In this document: piece by piece, positions 1 to 8,189 of the stretch
Layout: each line of letters begins with the position of its first letter
How positions within the stretch are numbered: the stretch's first letter is position 1
Assembly (NCBI GenBank): GCA_947629095.1
Contig: CANRCK010000002.1
Coordinates: 62,001-126,000 of the forward strand
Reading direction: 5' to 3'
Source of the DNA: an uncultured Clostridia bacterium
GTDB lineage: Bacteria > Bacillota > Clostridia > Christensenellales > Borkfalkiaceae
DNA: 64,000 nt
The notes under the pieces: model-generated
The model's database searches: none
Told to the model about the DNA's origin: nothing
Seen by the model: only the letters and a program-made list of their open reading frames with translations
Program-made: the position numbers and the translations under genes

Positions 1-52
1 AAGCGCATACAACCGTAACCTCGTGATAATCGGGATGTATATCGGGCTTCAT
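1..52 (-). CDS. rpmE: 50S ribosomal protein L31, N-terminal fragment (cut by window edge)
   Basis: Only the first 17 codons lie in the window, read leftwards from an ATG at 52. The translation begins MKPDIHPDYHEVTVVCA, which matches the diagnostic N-terminus of bacterial L31 (xDIHPxYHxVxVxC), a small protein of the large subunit that contacts the small subunit. The Cys at residue 16 is the position of the first zinc ligand in the zinc-binding form, but the other ligands are outside the window, so the C+ or C- type is open. A GAGAGGTGAAA ribosome-binding site precedes the ATG, and a strong sigma-A promoter lies about 40 bp upstream. Confidence 0.9.
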   Translation of the reverse strand, partial: MKPDIHPDYHEVTVVCA

Positions 53-89
53 AATTTCACCTCTCGCACGTTTTCTTGAATACTCATCT

Positions 90-118
90 ATTATATATAA
101 TTAATTGCGGCAAGTCAA
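90..118 (-). promoter_or_regulatory. sigma-A promoter for rpmE
   Basis: Read on the minus strand, TTGACT and TATAAT are separated by 17 bp. The inferred start near 83 leaves a 5' UTR of about 30 nt, too short for a ribosomal-protein leader structure. Confidence 0.75.
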
Positions 119-196
119 TTGTTTTTTGCGGCGATTAAAAAAATTTACCGCAAAATACGTAAAATAGTTATCTTTTGCTTTTTTTATGAAATATAG

Positions 197-225
197 TTGC
201 AAATCGGCGCAAAATAGCGTATAAT
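197..225 (+). promoter_or_regulatory. sigma-A promoter, nearly leaderless transcript
   Basis: TTGCAA and TATAAT are separated by 17 bp. The ATG of the dehydrogenase starts 12 nt after the -10 box, so the expected 5' UTR is only about 6 nt, without room for a Shine-Dalgarno sequence. Confidence 0.65.
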
Positions 226-237
226 GAGCTATAAGCT

Positions 238-1260
238 ATGGATAATTGGGTATTAAAGGGACCGCAAACGCTCATAAACGAACCCGTGAGCTTAAATATA
301 GTTTCTCCCACACAGGTCAAGGTTAAGGTTTCACACCTTCTCTTGACCGATTTCGACACGCAGATTTTTACAGGCGCGGCGGAACCCGCATATCCCAAAA
401 CCATAGGGCGCGCCGCGGTGGGCATTGTTACCGAAGTCGGCGAAAACTGCTATGGCATAGAAAAGAACCAAAGAGTTTATTTTGAGCCTACGCGGGCGTG
501 CGGTCATTGCCTTGCGTGCCTTTCGGGCAAGCCCCGCAACTGCACCTCCGTTTTGACCGCGGGAAAGGATTTTGACGGCTTTATGCGCGATTTTGTGGTG
601 TGCGAATACAGCGAAGTTGCACCCCTCCCCGCCGCAGTGGACGATGTTAAGGCTCTGTGCATAGAATCCGTGGGAATTGCGGAAAATATTTACGATAAAC
701 TTAATCTCTCCGCAGGTCAGAGAGTTGCGGTGGTCGGCGCCGACTTTACGGGCAATATAATTGCGCAGGTGCTGCAATACCACAAGGTTATTCCCATCGT
801 TATAGACAACAACCTCGAACACCTCGATAAAATCAAAAAGTGCGGTATGTATTACGCTTTTACCGCCGACGACGACCTTATTGCCAATATTACCAATGCC
901 ACGGGCGGGCACCTGTGCGACGCCGCGATATACAGCGGCAACTCCCGTCTGCCCCTATCCCTTTCCACAAGGCTTGTAGCCCACGGTAAGACGGTGGTGA
1001 TTTCGAGCATAGCGGCGGTCACGGCGCCCATGGACGCGCGCGATATACTTGCAAAAAACCTGACCGTGTTCGGCGTTTCGGACGCATACGACTACACGGA
1101 CGCGGTTATAAATATGCTTATTCACGGCGCCGTGAACATAGACGTATTCGAAAAGGAAATTTTGAGCGAATACGACCCCGTTGCGCTTTTAAAGGCGCGC
1201 TGCACCAATTCCCCGGGCATTAAAAAAACGAAGATGACCGTACTGAAAATGATCCTCTGA
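238..1260 (+). CDS. medium-chain dehydrogenase/reductase (zinc-type alcohol dehydrogenase family), catalytic zinc site degenerate
   Basis: A 340-residue soluble protein with the MDR layout: an N-terminal GroES-like domain and a Rossmann domain from about residue 150. The structural zinc loop is intact (C88, C91, C94, C102). The catalytic zinc site is not: the usual Cys near residue 37 is absent, and the GHE motif that supplies the second ligand reads G57-R58-A59. The nucleotide site (VVGADFTGNI, then VIDNN) has an acidic residue at the end of the second strand, which in this family favours NAD(H). The substrate is unknown. It may be a zinc-independent reductase or a binding or regulatory relative. 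The ATG lacks an SD and sits almost on the inferred transcription start. cls follows after 17 bp. Confidence 0.8.
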   Translation: MDNWVLKGPQTLINEPVSLNIVSPTQVKVKVSHLLLTDFDTQIFTGAAEPAYPKTIGRAAVGIVTEVGENCYGIEKNQRVYFEPTRACGHCLACLSGKPRNCTSVLTAGKDFDGFMRDFVVCEYSEVAPLPAAVDDVKALCIESVGIAENIYDKLNLSAGQRVAVVGADFTGNIIAQVLQYHKVIPIVIDNNLEHLDKIKKCGMYYAFTADDDLIANITNATGGHLCDAAIYSGNSRLPLSLSTRLVAHGKTVVISSIAAVTAPMDARDILAKNLTVFGVSDAYDYTDAVINMLIHGAVNIDVFEKEILSEYDPVALLKARCTNSPGIKKTKMTVLKMIL

Positions 1261-1277
1261 GCCTGCGCTTACATTAT

Positions 1278-2687
1278 ATGCGCTTTTTAAGAACCGTATT
1301 CACACTTAACTTTTTATATATAGTATTAATTGCGGCGCAGATTGCCGCAATTATTTTTTTATGCCTGTACGTCCCCTCGGTAATCCCCCTTGCGGCGGCG
1401 TACGCGGGCACGTTTTTGCTTTCGGGGCTTACGGCGGCGGTGCTGCTTGTGCGCTGCGGCAGCTCCGAGGCTAAATGCGCGTGGTTTTTGCCCATAGCCG
1501 CCATTCCCGTGGCGGGGGCAGTAATATATCTCATTGCAACGGCGGGCAAAAAAAAATACGGAACGCTCAAAGTGCGCGCAAACGCTTTAAGCCCCGAGGG
1601 CGCATGCGCAAACTCGGTGTGCGGAACGTGCGAAGCGGGCTATGATTTTGCAGTTTACTTTAAGGACGGCGCAAAGCTGTTCAACAGGCTGTTTTTTGAG
1701 ATGGAAAAGGCAAAAAACTCAATATATATTGAGTTTTTTATAGTAAGCGCCGGCAGCGTCTTCGACCGTTTTGTTGCGGCTTTGAGGCAGGCGAAAGCCA
1801 ACGGCGCAACGGTAAAAATGCTGATAGACGGCGTAGGCTCGGCGTTCAAATTGCGGCGGAAGGACGTAAACCGCCTTAAAGAGGCGGGCGCGGAAGTAAA
1901 AGTTTTCCGCAGAATCACTCCCTTCCCGCGGTCCCGCCTGAACTTCCGCGACCACCGCAAAATTATAACCATAGACGGTAAGGTTGCGTTTACGGGCGGG
2001 GTGAATCTTGCGGACGAGTACGCCAATATCGCCAGCCCCTACGGCGCGTGGAAGGATACAGGCGTTGCCGTTTACGGCGCAGCCGCAAAAATTTTTGAGG
2101 GAATGTTCCTTGCAATGTGGCTGGGGGAGTATCAAACGGAATTCAGCGGCGGCGGAAAGGCGATATGTTTGCCATACTGCGACAATCCCGCGTGCAAGGG
2201 CTATTGCGAGGACGCCTATGTGCGGGCTATTTCCGCCGCGGAGAGGCGGGTGCACATTATGACCCCTTACTTCTGCGTGACCGAAAAGCTTGCGGGCGCG
2301 CTTGAATTTGCCGCGCGGAGAGGCGTTGACGTAAAAATTATACTGCCGCATATCCCAGACAAACGGTATGCGTTTGAGCTTTCAAAGGCGTGCGCACACA
2401 CGCTGGAGCCTGCGGGCGTAAAATTTTTTGAATATACCCCCGGGTTTATGCACGCAAAGGCGCTGATTTGCGACGACAGGGTGTTCTTGGGGAGCTACAA
2501 TATGGACTTCCGCTCTATGCGGCAGAATTTTGAATGCGGCGTAGCGTTCGGCAAAGAGCTGTGCGAAGAGACGGAGGCTGATTTTGAGGAATGCCTCAGC
2601 CTCTCCCAGCCCCTAACCGAGGGCAGAATTTCCCCCGCAAAGCGGTTTTCGCGGTTGATATTAAAGCTGTTTGCGCCCCTTATGTAG
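1278..2687 (+). CDS. cls: cardiolipin synthase (phospholipase D superfamily)
   Basis: A 469-residue membrane enzyme expected to join two phosphatidylglycerol molecules into cardiolipin plus glycerol. Two hydrophobic helices lie within residues 8-58, with another hydrophobic stretch near 70-88, as in bacterial Cls. Both HKD catalytic motifs are complete: H226-x-K228-x4-D233 and H392-x-K394-x4-D399, each followed by the expected glycine/asparagine turn (GGVN, GSYN). Length agrees with the family (about 470-510). It lies 17 bp behind the dehydrogenase without a visible promoter of its own, so the two are probably cotranscribed. No clear SD precedes the ATG. A hairpin terminator follows. Confidence 0.92.
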   Translation: MRFLRTVFTLNFLYIVLIAAQIAAIIFLCLYVPSVIPLAAAYAGTFLLSGLTAAVLLVRCGSSEAKCAWFLPIAAIPVAGAVIYLIATAGKKKYGTLKVRANALSPEGACANSVCGTCEAGYDFAVYFKDGAKLFNRLFFEMEKAKNSIYIEFFIVSAGSVFDRFVAALRQAKANGATVKMLIDGVGSAFKLRRKDVNRLKEAGAEVKVFRRITPFPRSRLNFRDHRKIITIDGKVAFTGGVNLADEYANIASPYGAWKDTGVAVYGAAAKIFEGMFLAMWLGEYQTEFSGGGKAICLPYCDNPACKGYCEDAYVRAISAAERRVHIMTPYFCVTEKLAGALEFAARRGVDVKIILPHIPDKRYAFELSKACAHTLEPAGVKFFEYTPGFMHAKALICDDRVFLGSYNMDFRSMRQNFECGVAFGKELCEETEADFEECLSLSQPLTEGRISPAKRFSRLILKLFAPLM

Positions 2688-2755
2688 AGGCGCTCACGGC
2701 GCAAATCGGCGCGTCAAATGGCAGCAAAGAGCCTGCGGCACAGGCAACACTTTAC

Positions 2756-2783
2756 AAAAAGCCCCCCTAAGGGAGGCTTTTTT
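2756..2783 (+). terminator. intrinsic terminator after cls
   Basis: GCC(C)CCC and GGG(A)GGC arms form a GC stem with one mismatch and a TAA loop, flanked by A- and T-runs. The T-run is on the plus strand. Confidence 0.75.
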
Positions 2784-2793
2784 GCGCTTTGTG

Positions 2794-2822
2794 TTGACAT
2801 AATTACTTAAAAATAGTATGAT
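2794..2822 (+). promoter_or_regulatory. strong sigma-A promoter for the phosphoesterase
   Basis: TTGACA and TATGAT are separated by 17 bp. The inferred start near 2829 gives a 5' UTR of about 43 nt ending in a GAGGAG ribosome-binding site. Confidence 0.85.
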
Positions 2823-2871
2823 ATTATTATGAACGCGCGGACGGCGCGTTGCTTACGGTTGAGGAGTTTTT

Positions 2872-3441
2872 ATGTTGTTCTTTTCAAAAAAGAAGGAAAA
2901 GCGCGGAATAAAGCTTTTTGTTGCTTCGGACATACACGGTTCCGCAAAGTATGCGCGGGAGCTTTTGGCAGCCTTCGGGCGCGAGGGCGCGGACAAGCTC
3001 ATTTTGCTGGGGGATATACTCTACCACGGTCCGCGCAACCCCCTGCCGGAGGAGTATGCGCCCGCCGAAGTAGCAGAGCTTCTTTCCGCCGTAAAGGAAA
3101 ATATTTTATGCGTGCGCGGAAACTGCGACAGCGAAGTGGACCAGATGGTGCTGCCATTCCCCATTCTTTCGGACTATGCCGTTGTGTTTGCCGACGGCTT
3201 GACAGTGCACCTCTCCCACGGGCACAGGGAAACGCCCCCTCTTGCCCCCTCCGACGTGTATATAACGGGGCACACGCACGTGCCGCTGAACACCCGCGAA
3301 GAGGGCTTTTTGCACCTCAACCCCGGGTCCGTAGCGCTGCCGAAAGACGAAAACGAAACGCGGGGATATATATTATATGAGGACGGAACGTTCTATTTTA
3401 AAACTCTTGACGGAAAGGTTTACGACAGGGCTACGCCCTGA
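2872..3441 (+). CDS. YfcE/MJ0936-type metallophosphoesterase
   Basis: A 189-residue cytoplasmic phosphodiesterase of the calcineurin-like superfamily, expected to use two divalent metals. The ligand series is complete and in order: D20-x-H22 (SDIHG), G47-D48, G83-N84 (GNCD), H116-G-H118 and G133-H134-x-H136. In the YfcE family this set hydrolyses phosphodiesters such as bis-pNPP, and the natural substrate is unsettled. The first 12 residues are lysine-rich and not part of the fold. A GAGGAG site 6 nt upstream fixes the ATG. It is a single-gene unit between its own promoter and terminator. Confidence 0.88.
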   Translation: MLFFSKKKEKRGIKLFVASDIHGSAKYARELLAAFGREGADKLILLGDILYHGPRNPLPEEYAPAEVAELLSAVKENILCVRGNCDSEVDQMVLPFPILSDYAVVFADGLTVHLSHGHRETPPLAPSDVYITGHTHVPLNTREEGFLHLNPGSVALPKDENETRGYILYEDGTFYFKTLDGKVYDRATP

Positions 3442-3463
3442 CGGGGGAGAAAAATATATGGTT

Positions 3464-3503
3464 AAGCGCCGTGCAGATACCTGCACGGCGCTTGCGTTTT
3501 TTT
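3464..3503 (+). terminator. intrinsic terminator after the phosphoesterase
   Basis: A 13-bp stem (AAGCGCCGTGCAG, loop ATAC) followed by TTGCGTTTTTTT on the plus strand. It also lies just behind the end of the converging small membrane gene. Confidence 0.85.
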
Positions 3504-3505
3504 GA

Positions 3506-3733
3506 TTATTCGAAAAGCAACTTGTTGAACACAAGCGTCCAGATAGCGTCGAGCCAGCCGATGATGATACCGGTGGGGATCGTTACGATGATGCAGACCA
3601 CAAGACGTATAACGCCGCCCTTTTTAAGGAATGCAGACCATCTTACAAGAATTTCCACGATGTAGTTTACAACGGGAATAATGAGCAAGATAACCTGAAT
3701 CAACTTGTTTTGTTTGTGAAACCATGCGTCCAT
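3506..3733 (-). CDS. small two-helix membrane protein, paralog of its upstream neighbour
   Basis: A 75-residue protein with two hydrophobic segments (about residues 12-31 and 42-66) and no signal peptidase site. I do not recognise a family. It aligns along its length with the 79-residue protein encoded just upstream: a polar start, a first helix with a IPVV(N/E) core, a short loop with charged residues, a second helix containing TIPxG or TVIPG, then (D)xIW(T/V)L, N and a hydrophobic end. An AAAGGAGATA site precedes the ATG. Each copy has its own promoter of the same design, so these are two duplicated single-gene units. Function is unknown. Confidence 0.75.
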   Translation of the reverse strand: MDAWFHKQNKLIQVILLIIPVVNYIVEILVRWSAFLKKGGVIRLVVCIIVTIPTGIIIGWLDAIWTLVFNKLLFE

Positions 3734-3764
3734 TTATAAGTATCTCCTTTGATTTGTTGATTAT

Positions 3765-3792
3765 ATTATATCACAATTTTCGACGTTGTCAA
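3765..3792 (-). promoter_or_regulatory. sigma-A promoter of the first small membrane gene
   Basis: Minus-strand TTGACA and TATAAT with a 16-bp spacer, the -10 preceded by GTGA. The paralog upstream has the same boxes, spacer length and GTGA. Confidence 0.85.
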
Positions 3793-3835
3793 ATATTTAA
3801 AAAATAAATGCCGATTAAATTACTTCAAAGCAATA

Positions 3836-3857
3836 CCCCGCGCCGAATGGCGCGGGG
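3836..3857 (-). terminator. hairpin terminator of the 79-aa membrane gene
   Basis: A 9-bp GC stem (CCCCGCGCC, loop ATTC) located 12 bp past the stop codon. The downstream tract on the minus strand (TATTGCTTTG) is only weakly U-rich. Confidence 0.6.
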
Positions 3858-3869
3858 CTGTATATTGTT

Positions 3870-4109
3870 TTAGTTCAAAAGGAAAGCACGATTATACAAC
3901 AATACCCAAATAAGGTCCACGATCCACATAAAGAATGCGCCGGGGATAACTGTAAGAATTGCCAAAACCAGATTAAGAACGTTAATGGGGTTCTTGGTTG
4001 CCTGGTTCAAAATCCTGCAAATTCCATAGAAAATTTCAACTACGGGAATGCAGAGAAGAACCTTTGCAATCAAAGGCAAATCATTTACTTTTTTGATTAA
4101 ATCCTGCAT
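3870..4109 (-). CDS. small two-helix membrane protein, second paralog
   Basis: A 79-residue protein with hydrophobic helices at about residues 14-33 and 43-72, related over its length to the downstream 75-residue protein (shared IPVVE/IPVVN, xxxTVIPGxxxxWxxDLIW pattern). No known family is recognised. Its size, its lack of enzymatic motifs and the duplicated promoter-gene unit suggest a small membrane-associated accessory or stress protein, but that is only inference. AAAGGAGATATAAAT precedes the ATG, and a consensus promoter lies directly upstream. Confidence 0.75.
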   Translation of the reverse strand: MQDLIKKVNDLPLIAKVLLCIPVVEIFYGICRILNQATKNPINVLNLVLAILTVIPGAFFMWIVDLIWVLLYNRAFLLN

Positions 4110-4141
4110 ATTTATATCTCCTTTGGTTTTAATTTATATAT

Positions 4142-4169
4142 ATTATATCACTCCTGAAAATTATGTCAA
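4142..4169 (-). promoter_or_regulatory. sigma-A promoter of the second small membrane gene
   Basis: Minus-strand TTGACA and TATAAT with a 16-bp spacer, again preceded by GTGA, closely matching the promoter of the paralogous gene. Confidence 0.85.
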
Positions 4170-4195
4170 GAAAATAATATTATTTTATTTTACGA

Positions 4196-4912
4196 TCAGC
4201 CAATCTGCTCCACGTGATAAACGCAATCCAAAACGGACAGCGCCTCTATAATTTCGCTGTGGCTCTTTTTTGCAAGTGACTTGCCCACGACGGTAAACTT
4301 TACCGTGTAGACGTACAGCCCCGAATTTGCGTAGGCTGGGTTCAGCTCCAGATTGTCTATTTTAAGCCCAAACTCGCGCGCGGCGGCAATAAACTCCTGC
4401 AAGCTGCCGCGGGATTTAAGCTCGAGGTGGATTTCAAAGTGGTTTGACTTATCCTTTGTATAAATTTCAAGCTTTGAAAAAGCCAAAAGACCTATCATAA
4501 GGGCGGCAAAGCCTATCAGCGCAGCCGTGTACAGCCCAAAGCCGAGCACCGCGGAAATTATGGACATAGCCCACATTCCCACGGACGTGGTCAGCCCCAT
4601 TATCTGGTTTTTGGAAGAGAAAATTATTGTGTTTGCGGTGATTATGGATATGCCGATGAACACCGCCGCCGACATAAACGAAAATCCGACCTTAAGCACG
4701 GTTATAAAATATATATCCGCAATTCCCGCCAGCATAGAGCCTATCGAAAGCACTACCAGCGTGCGCAGCCCTGCCGCGTGGCGGTTTTTGGAGCGCTCGC
4801 ACCCGAGCACCACAGCCATCAATATGACGAGCGCCGTTTTTAATGCCGTGGAACCCACGTTTACCTGTTGGGACCATTCCCCCAGCCAGCTTGCAATATA
4901 ATCTGTAGGCAT
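4196..4912 (-). CDS. MgtC/SapB family membrane protein with C-terminal ACT-like domain
   Basis: A 238-residue protein. Residues 22-146 form the MgtC membrane domain with about five helices and the family's conserved acidic residue and AGLRT signature (E39, A47-T51). Residues about 158-238 form a soluble alpha/beta tail like the ACT-type domain of longer MgtC proteins. MgtC proteins affect magnesium stress and membrane energetics (in Salmonella by acting on the F-type ATP synthase), but most homologs are uncharacterised. It starts 6 bp behind the antiporter stop codon with an AGAGGT site, so the two form an operon, which fits a joint role in ion homeostasis. Confidence 0.85.
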   Translation of the reverse strand: MPTDYIASWLGEWSQQVNVGSTALKTALVILMAVVLGCERSKNRHAAGLRTLVVLSIGSMLAGIADIYFITVLKVGFSFMSAAVFIGISIITANTIIFSSKNQIMGLTTSVGMWAMSIISAVLGFGLYTAALIGFAALMIGLLAFSKLEIYTKDKSNHFEIHLELKSRGSLQEFIAAAREFGLKIDNLELNPAYANSGLYVYTVKFTVVGKSLAKKSHSEIIEALSVLDCVYHVEQIG

Positions 4913-4918
4913 AGTTTT

Positions 4919-6373
4919 TTACCTCTTGTTTATGAATTTTTTGCGGTTGTATTCGGCGCCTGCCGAAGTTTCGTTTGCCGTCTCCGCAGATTCGGTGGCT
5001 TCCATAAACGCCTCCTCCTCGGGGGAGCGGGCATATTCCTTTACGGCAAGCTCCTTTTGTATGGCGCACAGTCTGTTTTTGAGCGCAGCCACTTCCTCCT
5101 CCCGCGTGGGCGCAACGTCGGGCGAAGCCTCCTCGGGCGCGTCTTTGCCGTAGGACCCCGAAAGATACAGGGCGAGCTTTGCAAGCGGCGGACCGACAAG
5201 CTCATACAATATGCTTGACGAAAGTATTATCGTCTGCAATATGCTGCCCGTTTCGCCGCCGAGCACGCGGGCGCCGAGAGCCGCAAGACCTATTGCAACC
5301 CCCGCCTGCGGCGAAAGGGCAAGCCCAAGATAGTTCCTCACCTTTTTATCCTTTTTTGTTGCCAAACAGCCGAGGAACGCGCCGCCGTATTTCCCGGCGA
5401 TCCTCACCACAAAATACAGCACGCCTATAACAATCAGCGGCACGCCGCCTAAGGAATTTTGGGCGCTGAACAGCGCGTCGAGGCGGAAACCCAAGCCCGA
5501 CTTCACAAAAAACAGCAACAGAATGGGCGGGCTGAAATAGTTGAGCTGCTTGAACAGCTTGTCGTCGTTTGAAAGGTTTATGTACACCGTGCCCATAGCC
5601 ATACACCCCAAAAGCGGGGAGACGTCCACGGCGGCGCCTATGCCGCACATGGCAAAGAGAAAGGCTACCGAAACTATAAGGCGGTTGTCCGTGGAGCGTT
5701 TTGCCATAAGGAATTTTAAAATAAAGCCAAAGCCTATTCCCACGGCTATCATCATAACGTTCCACGCTATTGGCAAAAGCACGTCGCCCGCGTTGAACGC
5801 GCCGCCCAGATTTGCAAGGGCTACGGAGACCGCCACGCTGTATGCAATAAGGCTTACAACGTCGTCCAGCGCAACCACCGAAAAGAGGGTGTCCACAAAG
5901 TCGCCCTTTGCGCCCGTCTGGCGTATGGTCATCATAGTTGAAGCAGGCGCCGTTGCCGAAGCCAGCGCGGATAAGATTATGGAAAAGGGCAGACCGAGGC
6001 GGAGAATGAAATAGGTGAGCACAAACACCAGCACCGAAGCCAAAAGAGCCTCGAACAGGGTTATAACAGCCACTTTTGCGCCGTTCTTTTTGAGCGTTGA
6101 AAAGCGGAAATATTCGCCCGCGCTGAACGCTATAAACGCAAGCGCGATATCTGAAATAAAGTCCATTCCACCCGAAACGTACTCCGGCACGAGGTCCAGA
6201 CAGTACGGACCGAGGACGATGCCCACCAAAATATACGCGGTGACGTTGGGAAGCTTTAACAGCTTTGTTATCCTCGTCCCCAAAAATCCCGCAAAGAGCA
6301 TTATTGCAACGGATATTATAACGACGGGCACGTGCGACGTCGCCGAAAGTTGTTCGTAAAATTTATTCAGCAT
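4919..6373 (-). CDS. monovalent cation:proton antiporter (CPA2, KefB/NapA type)
   Basis: A 484-residue protein with about 12 membrane helices and a charged cytoplasmic tail of about 75 residues, without an RCK/TrkA-N domain. The paired aspartates of the ion site of electrogenic CPA antiporters are present (D170-D171 in SVVALDDVVS), behind the family's ATAPAST motif, so Na+/H+ or K+/H+ exchange is expected. The frame is open to an ATG at 6463, but that codon is only 3 nt from a -10 box and near the inferred transcription start, so I use the ATG at 6373 (MLNKFYEQL). Its ribosome-binding site is weak. mgtC follows after 6 bp. Confidence 0.85.
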   Translation of the reverse strand: MLNKFYEQLSATSHVPVVIISVAIMLFAGFLGTRITKLLKLPNVTAYILVGIVLGPYCLDLVPEYVSGGMDFISDIALAFIAFSAGEYFRFSTLKKNGAKVAVITLFEALLASVLVFVLTYFILRLGLPFSIILSALASATAPASTMMTIRQTGAKGDFVDTLFSVVALDDVVSLIAYSVAVSVALANLGGAFNAGDVLLPIAWNVMMIAVGIGFGFILKFLMAKRSTDNRLIVSVAFLFAMCGIGAAVDVSPLLGCMAMGTVYINLSNDDKLFKQLNYFSPPILLLFFVKSGLGFRLDALFSAQNSLGGVPLIVIGVLYFVVRIAGKYGGAFLGCLATKKDKKVRNYLGLALSPQAGVAIGLAALGARVLGGETGSILQTIILSSSILYELVGPPLAKLALYLSGSYGKDAPEEASPDVAPTREEEVAALKNRLCAIQKELAVKEYARSPEEEAFMEATESAETANETSAGAEYNRKKFINKR

Positions 6374-6466
6374 TGCCTGACCGTTTGCGGCGCTTTTATA
6401 TATAGCGCGGGCGGCGGTGTGCCGCAAAGATAAAATAAGCCCTTGCCTTTTGCAGGGGTGCATATT

Positions 6467-6494
6467 ATTATATCAAAAATTAAAAAAAATACAA
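6467..6494 (-). promoter_or_regulatory. promoter of the antiporter-mgtC operon
   Basis: Minus-strand TTGTAT and TATAAT with a 16-bp spacer inside an AT-rich stretch. Its position excludes the longest open start of the antiporter. Confidence 0.65.
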
Positions 6495-6656
6495 GACCTT
6501 TTTTAAAAAAAGACGCCTATGTGCCCAAATTTATTCTTTAAAATAATTAACGGCGCAAGTAAGCTCCGCTTGCGCCGACGGAGTGAATGCCCGCGATTAT
6601 ATTATCGTGCGTCCTTATAAATCGCGGGCAGAGGGCGAGAAGCCCTAAAAATTACA

Positions 6657-6692
6657 CAAAAAAAACAGACATCGTTAATGTCTGTTTTTTTT
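6657..6692 (-). terminator. terminator of the S10-spc-alpha cluster
   Basis: CAGACAT and ATGTCTG arms with a short loop, flanked by eight A and eight T, located about 10 bp beyond the rplQ stop codon. The symmetric A/T runs could serve both strands. The stretch between this hairpin and the antiporter promoter contains another stem (GGCGCAAG/CTTGCGCC near 6552-6576) and no gene that I can support. Confidence 0.9.
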
Positions 6693-6700
6693 GTGAACAT

Positions 6701-7207
6701 TTAAACTAATTCTATAATGGCTTCTTCGGCGGCGTCGCCTCTGCGTGCGCCGAGAAGATAGATGCGGGTGTAGCCGCCGCCCTGACCCAGCTCTTCCTTC
6801 CTCTGCGCGTACTTGGGCGCAATCTCGTTGAAGAGTTTTTCCATTAAAGGATGCTGGATATCGGCGGTGCGCGCCTTGAAGTCCTTCTTCTTTTCGTTGA
6901 AACCCTTAACCTCCTGAAGGTCGCGGAGCTTGCCCATGAGAGCGCGGCGGACAGCAAGCTTTTTGGGGCTGTCCTTCACGTTTTTCACGGTTATCTCCTT
7001 GCCCTTCTTATCGGTAGTCTTTACGTCGAACTCAATGTTGTCGTCGTAAACGCTTATCGCTTTGGTTATTATTTTTTCAACGTAGGGCTGAAGCTCCTTT
7101 GCTTTTGCCGCCGTGGTGGTTATTTTTCCGTACCAGAGAAGTTCGGACGCTTGATTCCTTAAAAGCGCTTCTCTCTCGCTTGCCGTTCTTCCTAATTTAC
7201 CGGGCAT
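6701..7207 (-). CDS. rplQ: 50S ribosomal protein L17
   Basis: A 168-residue large-subunit protein near the exit tunnel. The N-terminus (MPGKLGRTASEREALLRN) and the C-terminal TRIYLLGARRGDAAEEAIIEL are typical of L17. It is about 40 residues longer than the E. coli protein because of a charged insertion near residues 62-113 (DVKTTDKKGKEITVKNVKD and beyond), a form common in Clostridia. It is the last gene of the cluster, 3 bp behind rpoA, and is followed by the terminator. Confidence 0.95.
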   Translation of the reverse strand: MPGKLGRTASEREALLRNQASELLWYGKITTTAAKAKELQPYVEKIITKAISVYDDNIEFDVKTTDKKGKEITVKNVKDSPKKLAVRRALMGKLRDLQEVKGFNEKKKDFKARTADIQHPLMEKLFNEIAPKYAQRKEELGQGGGYTRIYLLGARRGDAAEEAIIELV

Positions 7208-7210
7208 GGT

Positions 7211-8164
7211 TTAGTCCTCCTTGTTTGAAAGTGAAAGTCCGTACGAGGCGAGCTTGTTTATTACTTCGTCCAACGATTTTCTGCCGAGGTTTCTCACCTT
7301 GAGCATTTCGTCTTCAGTCTTTCTCGTCAAGTCTTCCACGGTGTGTATGTTTGCGCGCTTCAGGCAATTGTAGGAACGAACCGAAAGGTCCATGTCCTCG
7401 ATTGCCATTGCGAGTATCTTTGCCTGCTTGTCGTCCTCGTTTTTAACGAGTATATCCATATTCTTGATGGATTCCGACAGATCTACGAACAAAGAGATAT
7501 GGTCCTGCATTATTTTCGCCGCAAGAGACACAATCTCCTTGGCGCTGAACGCGCCGTTTGTCCACACTTCCAAAGTCAGCTTGTCGTAGTCTGTATTCTG
7601 ACCTACTCTCGTATTTTCAACGGAATAGTTCACCTTTTTTACGGGTGTATAGATGGAATCTATGGGAATATAGTCTATTAAATCCGAACGGGTGTGGTCG
7701 GCGCCCTTATATCCGCGGCCGCGTCCTATGGTTATTTCCATATCTATCTTCCCGCCCGCGTCTATCGTGCAAATGTGCTGGTCGCCGTTTATAATTTCTA
7801 TCTCCGCGTCCTCGGCGATGTCGCTCGCCTTGACTTCGCAGGGGCCCTCTTTGTAGAGGTGAACCACCTTTACGTAGTCCTTATCGGTTACCGACGTTTT
7901 TATTGCAAGCGTCTTTAAGTTGAGGATAATTTCCGTTACATCCTCTTTTACGCCCGCAACCGCCGAAAATTCGTGCTTTACGCTACCGTCCAAAAAGCGT
8001 ATGCCCTGCGCCGCCGCACCGGGAAGCGCAGATAAAAGTATGCGCCTTAAACAGTTGCCTATTGTAAGACCGAAACCTTTTTCAAGGGGATCGACTATGA
8101 CCTTTGCATAAGACTGGTCCTCGCTCTCCTCCACCTCGATTTTAGGCATATCCATTTCGATCAT
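7211..8164 (-). CDS. rpoA: DNA-directed RNA polymerase alpha subunit
   Basis: A 317-residue subunit. The N-terminal dimerisation and assembly domain (about residues 1-230, with the [22 protein letters not shown] signature region) is followed by a flexible linker and the C-terminal domain (about 245-317) that contacts UP elements and activators. The C-terminal helix-hairpin-helix is visible as [20 protein letters not shown] and [11 protein letters not shown]. It starts with ATG behind an AAGGAGGAAG site, 25 bp after rpsD, and is coupled to rplQ by a 3-bp gap. Confidence 0.97.
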   Translation of the reverse strand: MIEMDMPKIEVEESEDQSYAKVIVDPLEKGFGLTIGNCLRRILLSALPGAAAQGIRFLDGSVKHEFSAVAGVKEDVTEIILNLKTLAIKTSVTDKDYVKVVHLYKEGPCEVKASDIAEDAEIEIINGDQHICTIDAGGKIDMEITIGRGRGYKGADHTRSDLIDYIPIDSIYTPVKKVNYSVENTRVGQNTDYDKLTLEVWTNGAFSAKEIVSLAAKIMQDHISLFVDLSESIKNMDILVKNEDDKQAKILAMAIEDMDLSVRSYNCLKRANIHTVEDLTRKTEDEMLKVRNLGRKSLDEVINKLASYGLSLSNKED

Positions 8165-8189
8165 AAAACTTCCTCCTTAAAATTTTTTA

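Noticed and set aside
331-912. Long antisense frames inside genes (also in cls, rpsE, rplA, the EF-G paralog, GH28, secY and others)
   Set aside because: They lie wholly opposite well-supported genes with family matches, have no SD, and arise from GC-rich codon use.
6374-6463. Upstream ATG of the antiporter
   Set aside because: It lies 3 nt from the -10 box, so it is unlikely to be within the transcript with a usable ribosome-binding site; family alignment starts at the later ATG.
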